A DNA stretch of 64,000 bases, from contig NZ_JAFBGA010000003.1 of the NCBI RefSeq assembly GCF_016909575.1, forward strand, positions 434,001-498,000. Reading direction: 5' to 3'. Of the stretch, positions 1 to 7,963 are shown piece after piece (position 1 is the first letter of the stretch; each line of letters opens with the position of its first letter). Source of the stretch: Streptomyces sp. HB132 (GTDB lineage Bacteria; Actinomycetota; Actinomycetes; Streptomycetales; Streptomycetaceae). Position numbers and translations under genes: made by a program. The notes beneath the pieces were generated by a model. The model saw nothing but the letters and a program-made list of their open reading frames with translations. It did not search any database and was not told the origin of the DNA.

Positions 1-349
1 CGACCCCGCGCGCCGCCGCCACGGTGGTGGCGACCGGTTTGTCCAGCAGCAGGTGCCGTCCCGCGCCGGCGGCCCGGGCGGCCAGGGGCGCCTGGACGTC
101 CGGAGGGACGGCGAAGGCCACCGCGTCGCTCGTGGCCAGGAGCGCGTCGAAACCCGCCTCACCGGTGTGCGCCTCGGTGCCGTGGGCGGCGGCGAGCGCC
201 TCGGCCGCCTCGGCACGGCGGCCCCAGACACCGCTGAGTACGACCCCGGGGTGGGCGGCGAGGGCGGGGGCGTGGGTCCGGCGTGCCCAGGGGCCTGCCC
301 CGACGAGGCCGATGCGCAGCGGCAGGGCGGAGGAGTCGTGTGTGGTCAT
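1..349 (-). CDS. Gfo/Idh/MocA family oxidoreductase, N-terminal part
   Basis: NAD(P)-dependent oxidoreductase of the Gfo/Idh/MocA family, cut by the left edge of the window. About 116 residues are visible. The Rossmann nucleotide-binding motif GLVGAG lies near residue 14. The conserved Lys-Pro pair appears as LLLDKPVA near residue 103, where the family usually has EKP. The ATG at 349 fits because the first strand of the fold starts about ten residues later. The substrate cannot be told because the C-terminal domain is missing. It diverges from glnII, with about 240 bases between the two starts. Confidence 0.8.
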   Translation of the reverse strand, partial: MTTHDSSALPLRIGLVGAGPWARRTHAPALAAHPGVVLSGVWGRRAEAAEALAAAHGTEAHTGEAGFDALLATSDAVAFAVPPDVQAPLAARAAGAGRHLLLDKPVATTVAAARGV

Positions 350-498
350 GCCGCCAGTCTGCCCGGCCGCAGGGACGGCAACGGCCGGGAGGCGGGGCGG
401 CCCCGGGACGGCTCGGGCCGGAACGCATCCGGTGCGCCGCAGGGTGAGACGCCCCGGAGCGGTGGGGACCTGCCGTGCGACATCCTCGGGAAACCTCG

Positions 499-536
499 GT
501 AACACCGGGTTCACATTCGGGCAACGGTCGGGAAAT
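499..536 (+). promoter_or_regulatory. GlnR-like box upstream of glnII
   Basis: Four pentamers sit exactly 11 bases apart: GTAAC, TTCAC, GCAAC and GAAAT, each separated by six bases. This is the spacing of the known GlnR site of streptomycetes (gTnAc-n6-GaAAc repeated). It ends 56 bases before the glnII start, where a GlnR activator would bind. Pentamers one and four match best; two and three are degenerate. Confidence 0.7.
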
Positions 537-591
537 CGCGTCTTGCGAAGCTGCGCACCACAGACCGCAGCACCCGCAAAGGATGGCGTCC

Positions 592-1626
592 GTGACGTTC
601 AAGGCTGAGTACATCTGGATCGACGGCACCGAGCCGACCGCCAAGCTTCGCTCCAAGACGAAGATCATGGCCGGCAGCCCCTCGCAGCGCGCGGCGGATC
701 TGCCCATCTGGGGCTTCGACGGTTCGAGCACCAACCAGGCCGAGGGCCACGCGTCCGACCGGGTCCTCAAGCCGGTCTTCGCGTGTCCGGACCCGATCCG
801 CGGCGGTGACGACATCCTCGTCCTGTGCGAGGTCTTCAACATCGACATGACTCCGCACGAGTCCAACACCCGTGCCTCGCTGCGCCCGGTCGCCGAGCAG
901 TTCGCGGGCCAGGAGCCGATCTTCGGCATCGAGCAGGAGTACACGTTCTTCGACGGGCACCGTCCGCTCGGCTTCCCCGAGGGGGGCTTCCCCGCCGCGC
1001 AGGGCGGTTACTACTGCGGTGTGGGCTCCGACGAGATCTTCGGCCGTGACATCGTCGAGAAGCACCTGGACAACTGCCTCGCGGCGGGCCTCGCCATCTC
1101 CGGCATCAACGCCGAGGTCATGCCCGGCCAGTGGGAGTTCCAGGTCGGCCCGGTCTCGCCGCTGGAGGTCTCCGACCACCTGTGGATCGCCCGCTGGCTG
1201 CTCTACCGCACCGCCGAGGACTTCAACGTCTCCGCGACCCTGGACCCGAAGCCGGTCAAGGGCGACTGGAACGGCGCGGGCGCGCACACCAATTTCTCGA
1301 CGAAGGCGATGCGCGAGGGCTACGAGGCGATCATCACCGCGGCCGAGTCGCTCGGCGAGGGCTCGAAGCCGATGGACCACGTCAAGAACTACGGCGCGGG
1401 CATCGACGACCGGCTGACCGGCCTGCACGAGACCGCCCCGTGGAACGAGTACAGCTACGGGGTCTCCGACCGCGGCGCCTCGGTCCGCATCCCGTGGCAG
1501 GTCGAGCAGGACCGGAAGGGCTACATCGAGGACCGCCGTCCGAACGCCAACGTCGACCCGTACGTGGTCACGCGGCTGATCGTCGACACCTGCTGCACCG
1601 CGCTGGAGAAGGCCGGCCAGGTCTGA
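592..1626 (+). CDS. glnII: glutamine synthetase type II (GlnII)
   Basis: ATP-dependent ligation of ammonia to glutamate, cytoplasmic, of the eukaryote-like GS-II type found beside GS-I in Streptomyces. The 344-residue length is normal for GS-II. Visible motifs are WGFDGSST, GIEQEYTFF, the long NGAGAHTNFSTKAMR loop and the C-terminal RRPNANVDPY. GTG at 592 is preferred over the in-frame ATG at 583: AAAGGA ends eight bases before it, whereas that same Shine-Dalgarno overlaps the ATG, and known GlnII proteins start (M)TFKAEYIW. It is probably monocistronic, with a GlnR-like box upstream and a hairpin terminator downstream. Confidence 0.97.
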   Translation: MTFKAEYIWIDGTEPTAKLRSKTKIMAGSPSQRAADLPIWGFDGSSTNQAEGHASDRVLKPVFACPDPIRGGDDILVLCEVFNIDMTPHESNTRASLRPVAEQFAGQEPIFGIEQEYTFFDGHRPLGFPEGGFPAAQGGYYCGVGSDEIFGRDIVEKHLDNCLAAGLAISGINAEVMPGQWEFQVGPVSPLEVSDHLWIARWLLYRTAEDFNVSATLDPKPVKGDWNGAGAHTNFSTKAMREGYEAIITAAESLGEGSKPMDHVKNYGAGIDDRLTGLHETAPWNEYSYGVSDRGASVRIPWQVEQDRKGYIEDRRPNANVDPYVVTRLIVDTCCTALEKAGQV

Positions 1627-1645
1627 TCCGTCACCGGCTCGGCAC

Positions 1646-1675
1646 GAAGGGGCGTCCGCGTGCGGGCGCCCCTTC
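1646..1675 (+). terminator. hairpin terminator after glnII
   Basis: Perfect 9-bp inverted repeat, GAAGGGGCG (1646-1654) and CGCCCCTTC (1667-1675), with a 12-base loop, 20 bases after the glnII stop. There is no U tract, as usual for Streptomyces. Confidence 0.7.
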
Positions 1676-1808
1676 GGCGTGCCCGGCCGTTCGGGAGCGT
1701 CCAGGACCGGCGGTACGGAAGGCGGCCGTGAGGAACCAGACACAGCGGTCCGTATCGACGGGTGAGAGAACCCTGCTGCACGGCTCCGATCTCTGCTTCA
1801 ATGGGGGC

Positions 1809-1928
1809 ATGGCCAGCTTCCAGTGCACCGCGTCGGGTCGCAGCGACCTCGAGCCGTTCTGGCCCTCCCGTCAGCACCATGACTTCGACCGGGTGTGTTG
1901 CCGCGCGTGGAACGCGCAGGCCCTCTAA
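1809..1928 (+). CDS. possible cysteine-containing leader peptide (39 aa)
   Basis: Short ORF from ATG 1809. Its end reads RQHHDFDRVCCRAWNAQAL, with tandem Cys codons TGT-TGC near 1897. The segment (R)xHxDxxRVxx followed by Cys resembles the actinobacterial putative leader peptides seen upstream of sulfur and transport genes (family knowledge). It lies 79 bases upstream of the winged-helix gene at 2008, so ribosome stalling at the Cys pair could affect that gene (inference). Weak points: it is longer than most leader peptides and the ATG lacks a well-spaced ribosome binding site. The gap 1627-2007 otherwise holds only the glnII terminator. Confidence 0.35.
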   Translation: MASFQCTASGRSDLEPFWPSRQHHDFDRVCCRAWNAQAL

Positions 1929-2007
1929 AGCCGCCTCACCCCGGCCTTCGGCCCGCGCGTACGACGTACGTCCTCGACGACTCCTCGCGCGAAAGAGCTG
2001 ACCCCTC

Positions 2008-2628
2008 ATGGCGAACACCCGTACCCTCTCCACCGCGTCCGCGTCCGCAGCGGTTTCCGCCGCGGACGCCGCCTCGCCCCGCAGCGCCCTGTCCCCCAAC
2101 CGCCACCGGCTGCGTGCCGTCGACCGTGACGAGGTCGTCGAACTCGCGGACGTGGCCGGCTTCCTGCCGCCGGGCGCCACCTGGCTTCCCGCACCCCAGC
2201 ACACGCTGCCCGCTCTGCCGGGCCGTCCGCCGATGGTCGGTTACCTGGTCCTCGTGCCCGCCGACCAGCAGCCGGCACCGGCGGGGGCCGTCGCGTCCGC
2301 CCAGCACCGCGCGTTCGTGCCGGAGCCCGTGGCCGACGCCCCGGTGAGCGGCCCCGTGCGGATCGACTCCACCCGGCGCACCGCCGCCGTGGACGGTGCC
2401 GCCCTCGACCTCACCTACCTCGAGTTCGAGCTGCTGGCCCACCTGGTGGCGCACCCGCACCGGGTGCACACCCGCGATCAGCTGGTGACGACGGTCTGGG
2501 GTTACGGGCACGTGGGCGACGGGCGCACCGTCGACGTCCATGTGGCCCGGCTCCGCCGCAAGCTGGGCGCCGAACACCGCCGGTCGATCCAGACCGTGCG
2601 GCGCGTGGGTTACAAGTACGCGCCCTGA
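2008..2628 (+). CDS. winged-helix transcriptional regulator without receiver domain
   Basis: Protein of 206 residues. The C-terminal ~90 residues are an OmpR/PhoB-type winged helix: LTYLEFELLAHLV, HTRDQLVTTVWG, then the recognition region DVHVARLRRKLG and the wing VRRVGYKYAP. The first ~110 residues are Ala/Ser-rich at the start and show no phosphoacceptor Asp, so it is not a normal response regulator. How it is switched is unknown. GAAAGAG lies ten bases before the ATG. It sits between glnII and a two-component system and is followed by its own hairpin, so it is probably transcribed alone. Confidence 0.85.
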   Translation: MANTRTLSTASASAAVSAADAASPRSALSPNRHRLRAVDRDEVVELADVAGFLPPGATWLPAPQHTLPALPGRPPMVGYLVLVPADQQPAPAGAVASAQHRAFVPEPVADAPVSGPVRIDSTRRTAAVDGAALDLTYLEFELLAHLVAHPHRVHTRDQLVTTVWGYGHVGDGRTVDVHVARLRRKLGAEHRRSIQTVRRVGYKYAP

Positions 2629-2644
2629 TCGCACCGCACACAGC

Positions 2645-2670
2645 AGGCACCGGGTCCGGATCCGGTGCCT
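2645..2670 (+). terminator. hairpin terminator after winged-helix gene
   Basis: Perfect 9-bp inverted repeat AGGCACCGG/CCGGTGCCT with an 8-base loop, 17 bases after the stop at 2628. Confidence 0.7.
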
Positions 2671-2804
2671 CCTGGCGTTGCCGGGGGGTGGTGTCAGGTA
2701 CACCCCCGTCGGGTGGCGGAACGGCTGACCACGGCCCTCGTGCACGGGAGAGACTGGGTTCCGAACGGGATCCGACGTGGGGCCCGGTGAGGGGAGACAC
2801 CATC

Positions 2805-4070
2805 ATGAGATCGGCCGAGAGCCGGGTACGGACCGCGCTGCGGAGCGGTGGACGGGCGTTCGTCCTCTCCTTCGAGGCCCTCGCGGGCTCGGCCGTCCTC
2901 TTCATCCTGTCGCTGCTCTCCTTCACCCTCATCCTTCTGGGCGTGGGTCTGGTCACCACACCGTGGCTCACGCAGGCGGTGCGCAAGCACGCCAACCGGC
3001 GCCGGCTGCTCGCGGTCCAGTGGTCGGACGTCCGCATCCCGGTCCCCTACCGGCCGTTCCCGAAGGACGTGCGCGACGGCTTCACCGGTCAGGTCGAGCG
3101 CACCACACTGATCCTGAAGGACCCGGCGACCTGGCGGGACCTGCGGTGGCTGCTGCTCGACATGACCGCCGGCTTCGTGCTGCTGGTCTTCTGCTGGGCG
3201 CTGCTGGTCTATCCGGTGGAGGGGCTCGTCCTGGCGGCGGGGCTGTGGCGGGTGTTCGAGGACAGCACGTACTGGTACGCGTTCGTGCCGGTCGACAGCC
3301 AGCTGACGGGGCTGGCCGCGGCGGCCCTCGGTGTCGTCCTCTTCCATGTGGGTGTGCGGGCGAGCCGGCCCCTGCTGCGGCTGCACTTCGTGCTCGCCCG
3401 GTCGGCGCTGGCGCCCGCCCCGGAGGAACTCGCGCAGCGCATCGACCGGCTCACCGAGACCCGGCACGAGGCCGTGGACACGGCGGCCTCCGAACTGCGC
3501 CGCATCGAGCGGGACCTGCACGACGGCGCGCAGGCCCGGCTGGTCGCCATGGGCATGAACCTCGGCACCATCGAGGCGCTCATCGAGAAGGACCCGGCGC
3601 AGGCGAAGAAGCTGCTGGCGATGACGCGTACGTCCTCCGCCGAAGCGCTGACCGAACTGCGTGACCTCGTACGGGGCATCCACCCGCCGGTGCTCGCCGA
3701 GCGCGGGCTGGGGGACGCGGTGAAGGCGCTGGCGCTGCGGCTCCCGATCACCTCGGAGGTGACCGTGGAACTGCCCGGCCGCGCCGAGGCCCCGGTCGAG
3801 TCGGCGGCGTACTTCGCCGTCAGCGAGTCCCTGACGAACGTGGTGAAGCACGCGGGCGCGGACCGCATGTGGGTGGACGTGCACCACGCCGAGGGGATGC
3901 TGCGGATCTCGGTCACGGACAACGGCAAGGGCGGCGCGTCGATCGGCGCGGGCTCGGGGCTCAGCGGAATCGAACGGCGGCTGGGTACATTCGACGGCGT
4001 ACTGGCCGTCAGCAGCCCTGCGGGCGGCCCCACCATGGTGACCATGGAGATCCCTTGCGCGTTGTCCTAG
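2805..4070 (+). CDS. sensor histidine kinase, NarL/DesK type
   Basis: Membrane histidine kinase of 421 residues. The N-terminal sensor part has hydrophobic segments near residues 17-50 and 110-185 and no large extracellular domain, so it may sense the membrane or a small ligand. The dimerization/phosphoacceptor domain holds RIERDLHDGAQARL with His239. The HATPase domain shows SESLTNVVKHA, VTDNGKGG and GSGLSGIERR. The ATG at 2805 follows GAGGGGAG at good spacing; longer in-frame extensions lack a ribosome binding site. The stop overlaps the start of the response regulator by 16 bases, so the two form one translationally coupled system. The stimulus is unknown. Confidence 0.92.
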   Translation: MRSAESRVRTALRSGGRAFVLSFEALAGSAVLFILSLLSFTLILLGVGLVTTPWLTQAVRKHANRRRLLAVQWSDVRIPVPYRPFPKDVRDGFTGQVERTTLILKDPATWRDLRWLLLDMTAGFVLLVFCWALLVYPVEGLVLAAGLWRVFEDSTYWYAFVPVDSQLTGLAAAALGVVLFHVGVRASRPLLRLHFVLARSALAPAPEELAQRIDRLTETRHEAVDTAASELRRIERDLHDGAQARLVAMGMNLGTIEALIEKDPAQAKKLLAMTRTSSAEALTELRDLVRGIHPPVLAERGLGDAVKALALRLPITSEVTVELPGRAEAPVESAAYFAVSESLTNVVKHAGADRMWVDVHHAEGMLRISVTDNGKGGASIGAGSGLSGIERRLGTFDGVLAVSSPAGGPTMVTMEIPCALS

Positions 4071-4702
4071 CCGAAGATCTCTTCCTGCTCCGTGACGGCC
4101 TCGTGCGGATGCTGGAAGCCTACGATTTCGAGATCGCGGCGGCAGTCGAGAGCGGACCCGAACTGACGAAGGCCCTGGCGGAGTTGAAGCCGGACGTCGC
4201 CGTCGTCGACGTCCGGCTCCCGCCGTCCCACACGGACGAGGGCCTCCAGTGCGCACTGACCGCCCGCCGCGACCGGCCGGGCTTGCCGGTCCTCGTCCTG
4301 TCGCAGCACGTCGAGCAGCTGTACGCCCGGGAGCTGCTGGCAGACGGCAACGGCGGCATCGGCTACCTGCTGAAGGACCGGGTGTTCGACGCCGACCAGT
4401 TCATCGACGCGGTGCGCCGGGTGGCGGCGGGCGGCACGGCGATGGATCCGCAGGTCATCTCGCAGCTGCTGTCGCGGCGGTCGGTGGACGAGCCGATGGG
4501 TGCTCTGACGCCCCGGGAGCGTGAGGTCATGGAGCTGATGGCGCAGGGCCGTTCGAACGGGGCGATCGCCGCGCAGATGGTGGTCACGGAGCGGGCGGTG
4601 GCCAAACACACCTCGAACATCTTCAGCAAGCTCGGCCTGCCCGTGTCGGACGACGACAACCGCCGGGTGCTCGCGGTCCTCGCCTACCTCGACCGGGGCT
4701 GA
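4055..4702 (+). CDS. LuxR/NarL-family response regulator
   Basis: Partner of the kinase just upstream. From TTG 4055 the protein is 215 residues. The receiver domain starts RVVLAEDLFLLRDGL, with phosphoacceptor Asp52 in VVDVRLPP and the conserved Lys in YLLKDRV. The C-terminal LuxR helix-turn-helix reads LTPREREVMELMAQGRSN and ends KHTSNIFSKLGL. TTG is chosen because it gives the canonical start of a receiver domain and GGAG lies five bases upstream; the first in-frame ATG would remove the acidic pocket. Target genes are not evident. Confidence 0.92.
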   Translation: MRVVLAEDLFLLRDGLVRMLEAYDFEIAAAVESGPELTKALAELKPDVAVVDVRLPPSHTDEGLQCALTARRDRPGLPVLVLSQHVEQLYARELLADGNGGIGYLLKDRVFDADQFIDAVRRVAAGGTAMDPQVISQLLSRRSVDEPMGALTPREREVMELMAQGRSNGAIAAQMVVTERAVAKHTSNIFSKLGLPVSDDDNRRVLAVLAYLDRG

Positions 4703-4716
4703 CCGCACGCCCGCCG

Positions 4717-4747
4717 CCCGGGCCGGGAGCGCGTCCCCCGGCCCGGG
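4717..4747. terminator. bidirectional hairpin terminator
   Basis: Perfect 11-bp inverted repeat CCCGGGCCGGG/CCCGGCCCGGG with a 9-base loop between the convergent stops of the response regulator (4702) and the MarR gene (4752). Confidence 0.75.
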
Positions 4748-4751
4748 ACCC

Positions 4752-5234
4752 TCAGCCGGCGAACCAGCGCTCGGCGTCCAGTCGGAACGCGGCTGCGGGC
4801 GCCATCCTCCTGAGGTCCGCCTCCATCGCCCCGACCCGCTCGGCCCCCAGTTCCGCGACCCATTCGGCGCGGAGCCGGTCGAAGCCCTCGGCGGACCTGG
4901 CCAGCATGTCGACGCCTCGCGCGGTGAGCCTGACCAGCTTGCGCCGCCCGTCCTCGGGGTCGTCGACGCGTTCCACGTACCCGAGGCCCTCCAGTTTGTC
5001 GACCGTCTTCCCCGCCGCCTGCTTGGAAACCCCCAGCCGTCGGCCGATCTCACTGGCGCTCGCCCCGTCCCGCCCGACCGCCTGGAGTGCGAAGCCGTAG
5101 GCCGGGCGTACGTCCTGGTGGCCGTGGGCGGCAAGGTCGCGGTGCATGGCGTCGATGATCGACCGGAAGCCCGCGAACAGCAGCAGCGGCAGCTCGAATC
5201 CCGCCACCTCGGCGCCGTTCCTCGCCTCAGCCAT
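4752..5234 (-). CDS. MarR-family transcriptional regulator
   Basis: A 160-residue winged-helix protein. The DNA-binding core is SASEIGRRLGVSKQAAGKTVDKLE, then GYVERVDDPEDGRRKLVRLT, the typical MarR recognition helix and beta-hairpin wing. ATG 5234 is preferred to the upstream in-frame ATG at 5249 because GAGG lies six bases before it. It diverges from the AhpD-like gene over a short spacer carrying the inverted repeat TCGACAA/TTGTCGA, so it most likely represses that gene and itself (inference). The ligand is unknown. Confidence 0.9.
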   Translation of the reverse strand: MAEARNGAEVAGFELPLLLFAGFRSIIDAMHRDLAAHGHQDVRPAYGFALQAVGRDGASASEIGRRLGVSKQAAGKTVDKLEGLGYVERVDDPEDGRRKLVRLTARGVDMLARSAEGFDRLRAEWVAELGAERVGAMEADLRRMAPAAAFRLDAERWFAG

Positions 5235-5242
5235 TGCGCACC

Positions 5243-5282
5243 TCGACAACCTGGTTTACCTTTTCGACAATCACGTTGTCGA
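5243..5282. promoter_or_regulatory. operator between MarR and AhpD-like genes
   Basis: Perfect dyad TCGACAATCACGTTGTCGA at 5264-5282 (7-bp arms, 5-base spacer). A third copy of the half site, TCGACAA, lies at 5243-5249. MarR proteins bind such dyads, and this one lies 22 bases upstream of the AhpD-like start. Confidence 0.65.
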
Positions 5283-5304
5283 GTCTATCGCGAGGGGACC
5301 CACC

Positions 5305-5850
5305 ATGTCCGCAACGTACTTCCCCGACCACACCCCTGACTCCGCGCCGCCCGACGCCCGCCGCACCATGGAGGCCACGGCCAGGAAGCAAGGCGGTCGG
5401 CTGCCGTCGGCCGTGGCCCGGATGGCCACGTCACCGGAGACGCTGGAGGGCTTCCTCCGGGCGAGCGCCACCTTCGAGTCGAGCACCCTGGACCCGCTGT
5501 CGCGCGAGGTCGTCGTCATGACGATGGCCACCCGCAACGAGTGCCACGTCTGCGTGGAGATGCACACGCCGAGACTCAGGTCACTGGGCGCCTCACCGGA
5601 GCTCGTCGCGGCGCTGCGGACCCACGAGGAGCAGCCGCTCCCGGACGAACGGCTGGAGGGCGTCCGCAGGTTCACGCTCGCCGCCCTGGAATCGGCCGGC
5701 GCGGTCGGCGACGACCGGCTCCGGGACTTCCTGTCGCTGGGCTACACCGCACGCAACGCCCTGGAGGTGGTCCTCGGCATCGGCGTCTACACGATCTCGA
5801 CGCTGGCCAACCGGATGACCGGGGCACCCGTGGGCGCCGTACCTGCCTGA
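5305..5850 (+). CDS. carboxymuconolactone decarboxylase/AhpD-like protein
   Basis: All-helical CMD/AhpD-fold protein of 181 residues. The redox motif is NECHVCVEMH (Cys80, Cys83, His87), the CxxC...H set used by AhpD-like peroxidase partners. The preceding segment (LDPLSREVVVMTMATRN) is typical of the family. Start ATG 5305 follows GAGGGG at eight-base spacing. Divergence from a MarR regulator suggests induction by an oxidant or electrophile (inference). The physiological partner is not in the window. Confidence 0.9.
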   Translation: MSATYFPDHTPDSAPPDARRTMEATARKQGGRLPSAVARMATSPETLEGFLRASATFESSTLDPLSREVVVMTMATRNECHVCVEMHTPRLRSLGASPELVAALRTHEEQPLPDERLEGVRRFTLAALESAGAVGDDRLRDFLSLGYTARNALEVVLGIGVYTISTLANRMTGAPVGAVPA

Positions 5851-5858
5851 GCCTTCGG

Positions 5859-5880
5859 CGCCCGGACGAATTCCCGGGCG
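5859..5880 (+). terminator. hairpin terminator after AhpD-like gene
   Basis: 7-bp inverted repeat CGCCCGG/CCGGGCG with an 8-base loop, 9 bases after the stop. Confidence 0.5.
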
Positions 5881-5987
5881 TTCCGAACGGGCGGGGCCCG
5901 CGTTGCGTACGGGACGTCACGCTTGTCCCCTGTCGCACAGTCGGCCTGCCGGAGTGACCATCGCATCATTCGCTCGTTCAGCTGAAC

Positions 5988-7910
5988 ATGCCCCCAGTGC
6001 GAGCAGTACCGCCGTCCGCCGGCCGCCCGTTCGCGGCCCAGGTGGTGGAGGGGCGGGCAGCGGCCGCGCCCCCCGCCGAGCACTACGCCCGGCTCGTGCG
6101 GATCGCGTACCTCGTGCTGGCGCCCTCGCTCGGCCGCAACCGCCGGGTGCTGTCGGCCCACTGGCTGACGCAGCGGGCTCTGGCCGGCGGGCGACGGGCG
6201 GATCCGGGGGACGCTTACGCGTACGTGCGACTGCGGGTGCTGAGCGGAGCGTTGGAGGCGGGGCTGCCGCTGTTCAGGTTCGCCCGGCCGCGCCGGGCGC
6301 AGTTCCCTCCGTTGGTGCCGCAGGTGTGGGGGCTGCGGCTGTTTCCGCATTCCTGCGGCGCGGACGAGCTGGCGCTGGAGCAGGCCCTGGCCGGGGTGTC
6401 GGGGCCGTGCCGGGCCGCGCACGTGCTGCGCGGGCTCGAAGGGCTGGATGACGCCGAGGTGTGCCGGGTCCTCGAATCGGCGGGGGTCGCCGACCCTCGG
6501 GCGGCGCTGCTGGAGGCGGGCGGGCTCGCGGCGCCCCACTCGCTGCTGTCCTCACCGGAGTTCGACCCGTGCTCCCTGCAGGTCAGGCCTACCGATCCGG
6601 TGGGCCGCAGGCGGCGCGGGCGTACCCTGCTGGCCGGCGCCGGCGCACTGCTGGTCTGCGGGACGCTGCTGCTGATGCCGGGGGACGGCCTGGGCGGCCC
6701 GAGCGCCGCCTCCGCGCCGCTCTACGCTCGCCATGAGACGGCTCAGCGGGCGCTGGATCCGGCCGCGTTGCGCCGGGTGCCGGACCGGCTCTGGCGGAGC
6801 TCCACGCGGAGGGACTTCACCGTCTGGCCCACGCGCGGTGACCGGGCCGGTGACACCGGCCTGCTGGGCCGTGCCCTCGCCGCGTGGGCGCGGCCGGGAC
6901 CGGCGGTGGCCACGTCGGCGACGCCCGGGACGCCCGACGGTCCTCCGATGGGGCCGCCGCAACTGCTGTACGCGGGTGAGGCCGGCGTGGCCGCCGTGGT
7001 CCTGTTCCACGACGGTCTGCGCGTCGTGCGGTACGCGGAGCCGCGCAACGCCGACCCGTCCCGGGGCGCCGCCCTGGACTTCGCCCGGGTGGACGGCGCG
7101 GACGCGGTGGCGGCGAGCGCGCTGGTGGTGCAGCGCCGCGCCGGCCGGATCCGCTATCTGACCGCGCCCTGGGTGCGGGAGGCCGGTGTGCGGGACCTGC
7201 TCGCACCACGCGCGGCGGCCCGGCCGTTGCCCCGCGACCGGCACGGGGTGACGGACCCGCTGACGGAGCCGGAGGCGAGGGGCCGGGCGGACTGCCGTTC
7301 CTGGCAGGCCCTCGAGCTGCGGGACGGCACCGCGGCCCGCCTGATGACGGATCTCGGTGAACTCACGCCCGTGCGCCTCACCTCCGGTGCGCCGCGGTCT
7401 CCGCACGACGTGTCGGGCGGGTCCGAGCGGGAGGGCTGGGCGCGCACCGCCTGTCTTCTCCCCGCGATGCGGTCCAACGGCGTCCGTACGGTGAACTCCT
7501 GGCCGTACGCGAGGCAACGGCTGCCGGAGGGCGCGGGGAACGCGCTGTGGCTCTGCACCAGGGCGGACACCTGGCGGGGTACGGGCAGCAGGGTGCTGGC
7601 ACAGTTCCATGCACCGCCCGAGCTGTCGGGTGGCACCGGGGCGCCGGGGGCGGTCGCGGCCCGTTCCGAGGACTCGCCGGACTGCGGGACACGCAGACCG
7701 CGGGTGCTGGCCGGTGTGTTGTGGAAGTCGGACGGCGGGCGGTGGTACGTACTGGCCGCCGGTTCGGGGCAGTTCGTGTCCGTGACCGCGACCGGAGGCG
7801 TGCGGGGCCGGGCGAGCGGGCGGCTGCTGGCGCTGCCGGCCAGGGAGGGTGACCGGCCCCGGCTCGACGGGCTGCTGAGCGACGGCGGCCGGGCGGGCGC
7901 ACTGCGCTGA
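5988..7910 (+). CDS. putative membrane protein, unknown function
   Basis: A 640-residue protein with one clear transmembrane segment at about 212-230, following RRRRGR. The N-terminal ~200 residues would be cytoplasmic and the ~400-residue C-terminal part outside. The N-terminal part contains HVLRGLEGLDDAEVCRVLES, loosely like the region-4 helices of ECF sigma factors, but no complete sigma domain is visible. Several Cys in the outer part (around 470, 500, 535 and 575) could form disulfides. The ATG at 5988 has no strong ribosome binding site. I do not recognise a named family. Confidence 0.75.
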   Translation: MPPVRAVPPSAGRPFAAQVVEGRAAAAPPAEHYARLVRIAYLVLAPSLGRNRRVLSAHWLTQRALAGGRRADPGDAYAYVRLRVLSGALEAGLPLFRFARPRRAQFPPLVPQVWGLRLFPHSCGADELALEQALAGVSGPCRAAHVLRGLEGLDDAEVCRVLESAGVADPRAALLEAGGLAAPHSLLSSPEFDPCSLQVRPTDPVGRRRRGRTLLAGAGALLVCGTLLLMPGDGLGGPSAASAPLYARHETAQRALDPAALRRVPDRLWRSSTRRDFTVWPTRGDRAGDTGLLGRALAAWARPGPAVATSATPGTPDGPPMGPPQLLYAGEAGVAAVVLFHDGLRVVRYAEPRNADPSRGAALDFARVDGADAVAASALVVQRRAGRIRYLTAPWVREAGVRDLLAPRAAARPLPRDRHGVTDPLTEPEARGRADCRSWQALELRDGTAARLMTDLGELTPVRLTSGAPRSPHDVSGGSEREGWARTACLLPAMRSNGVRTVNSWPYARQRLPEGAGNALWLCTRADTWRGTGSRVLAQFHAPPELSGGTGAPGAVAARSEDSPDCGTRRPRVLAGVLWKSDGGRWYVLAAGSGQFVSVTATGGVRGRASGRLLALPAREGDRPRLDGLLSDGGRAGALR

Positions 7911-7963
7911 GCTCGGGGCGGGGGGCGGAGGGCCGTCCGACCGGCCCGGTTAGGCTGTCCGGC

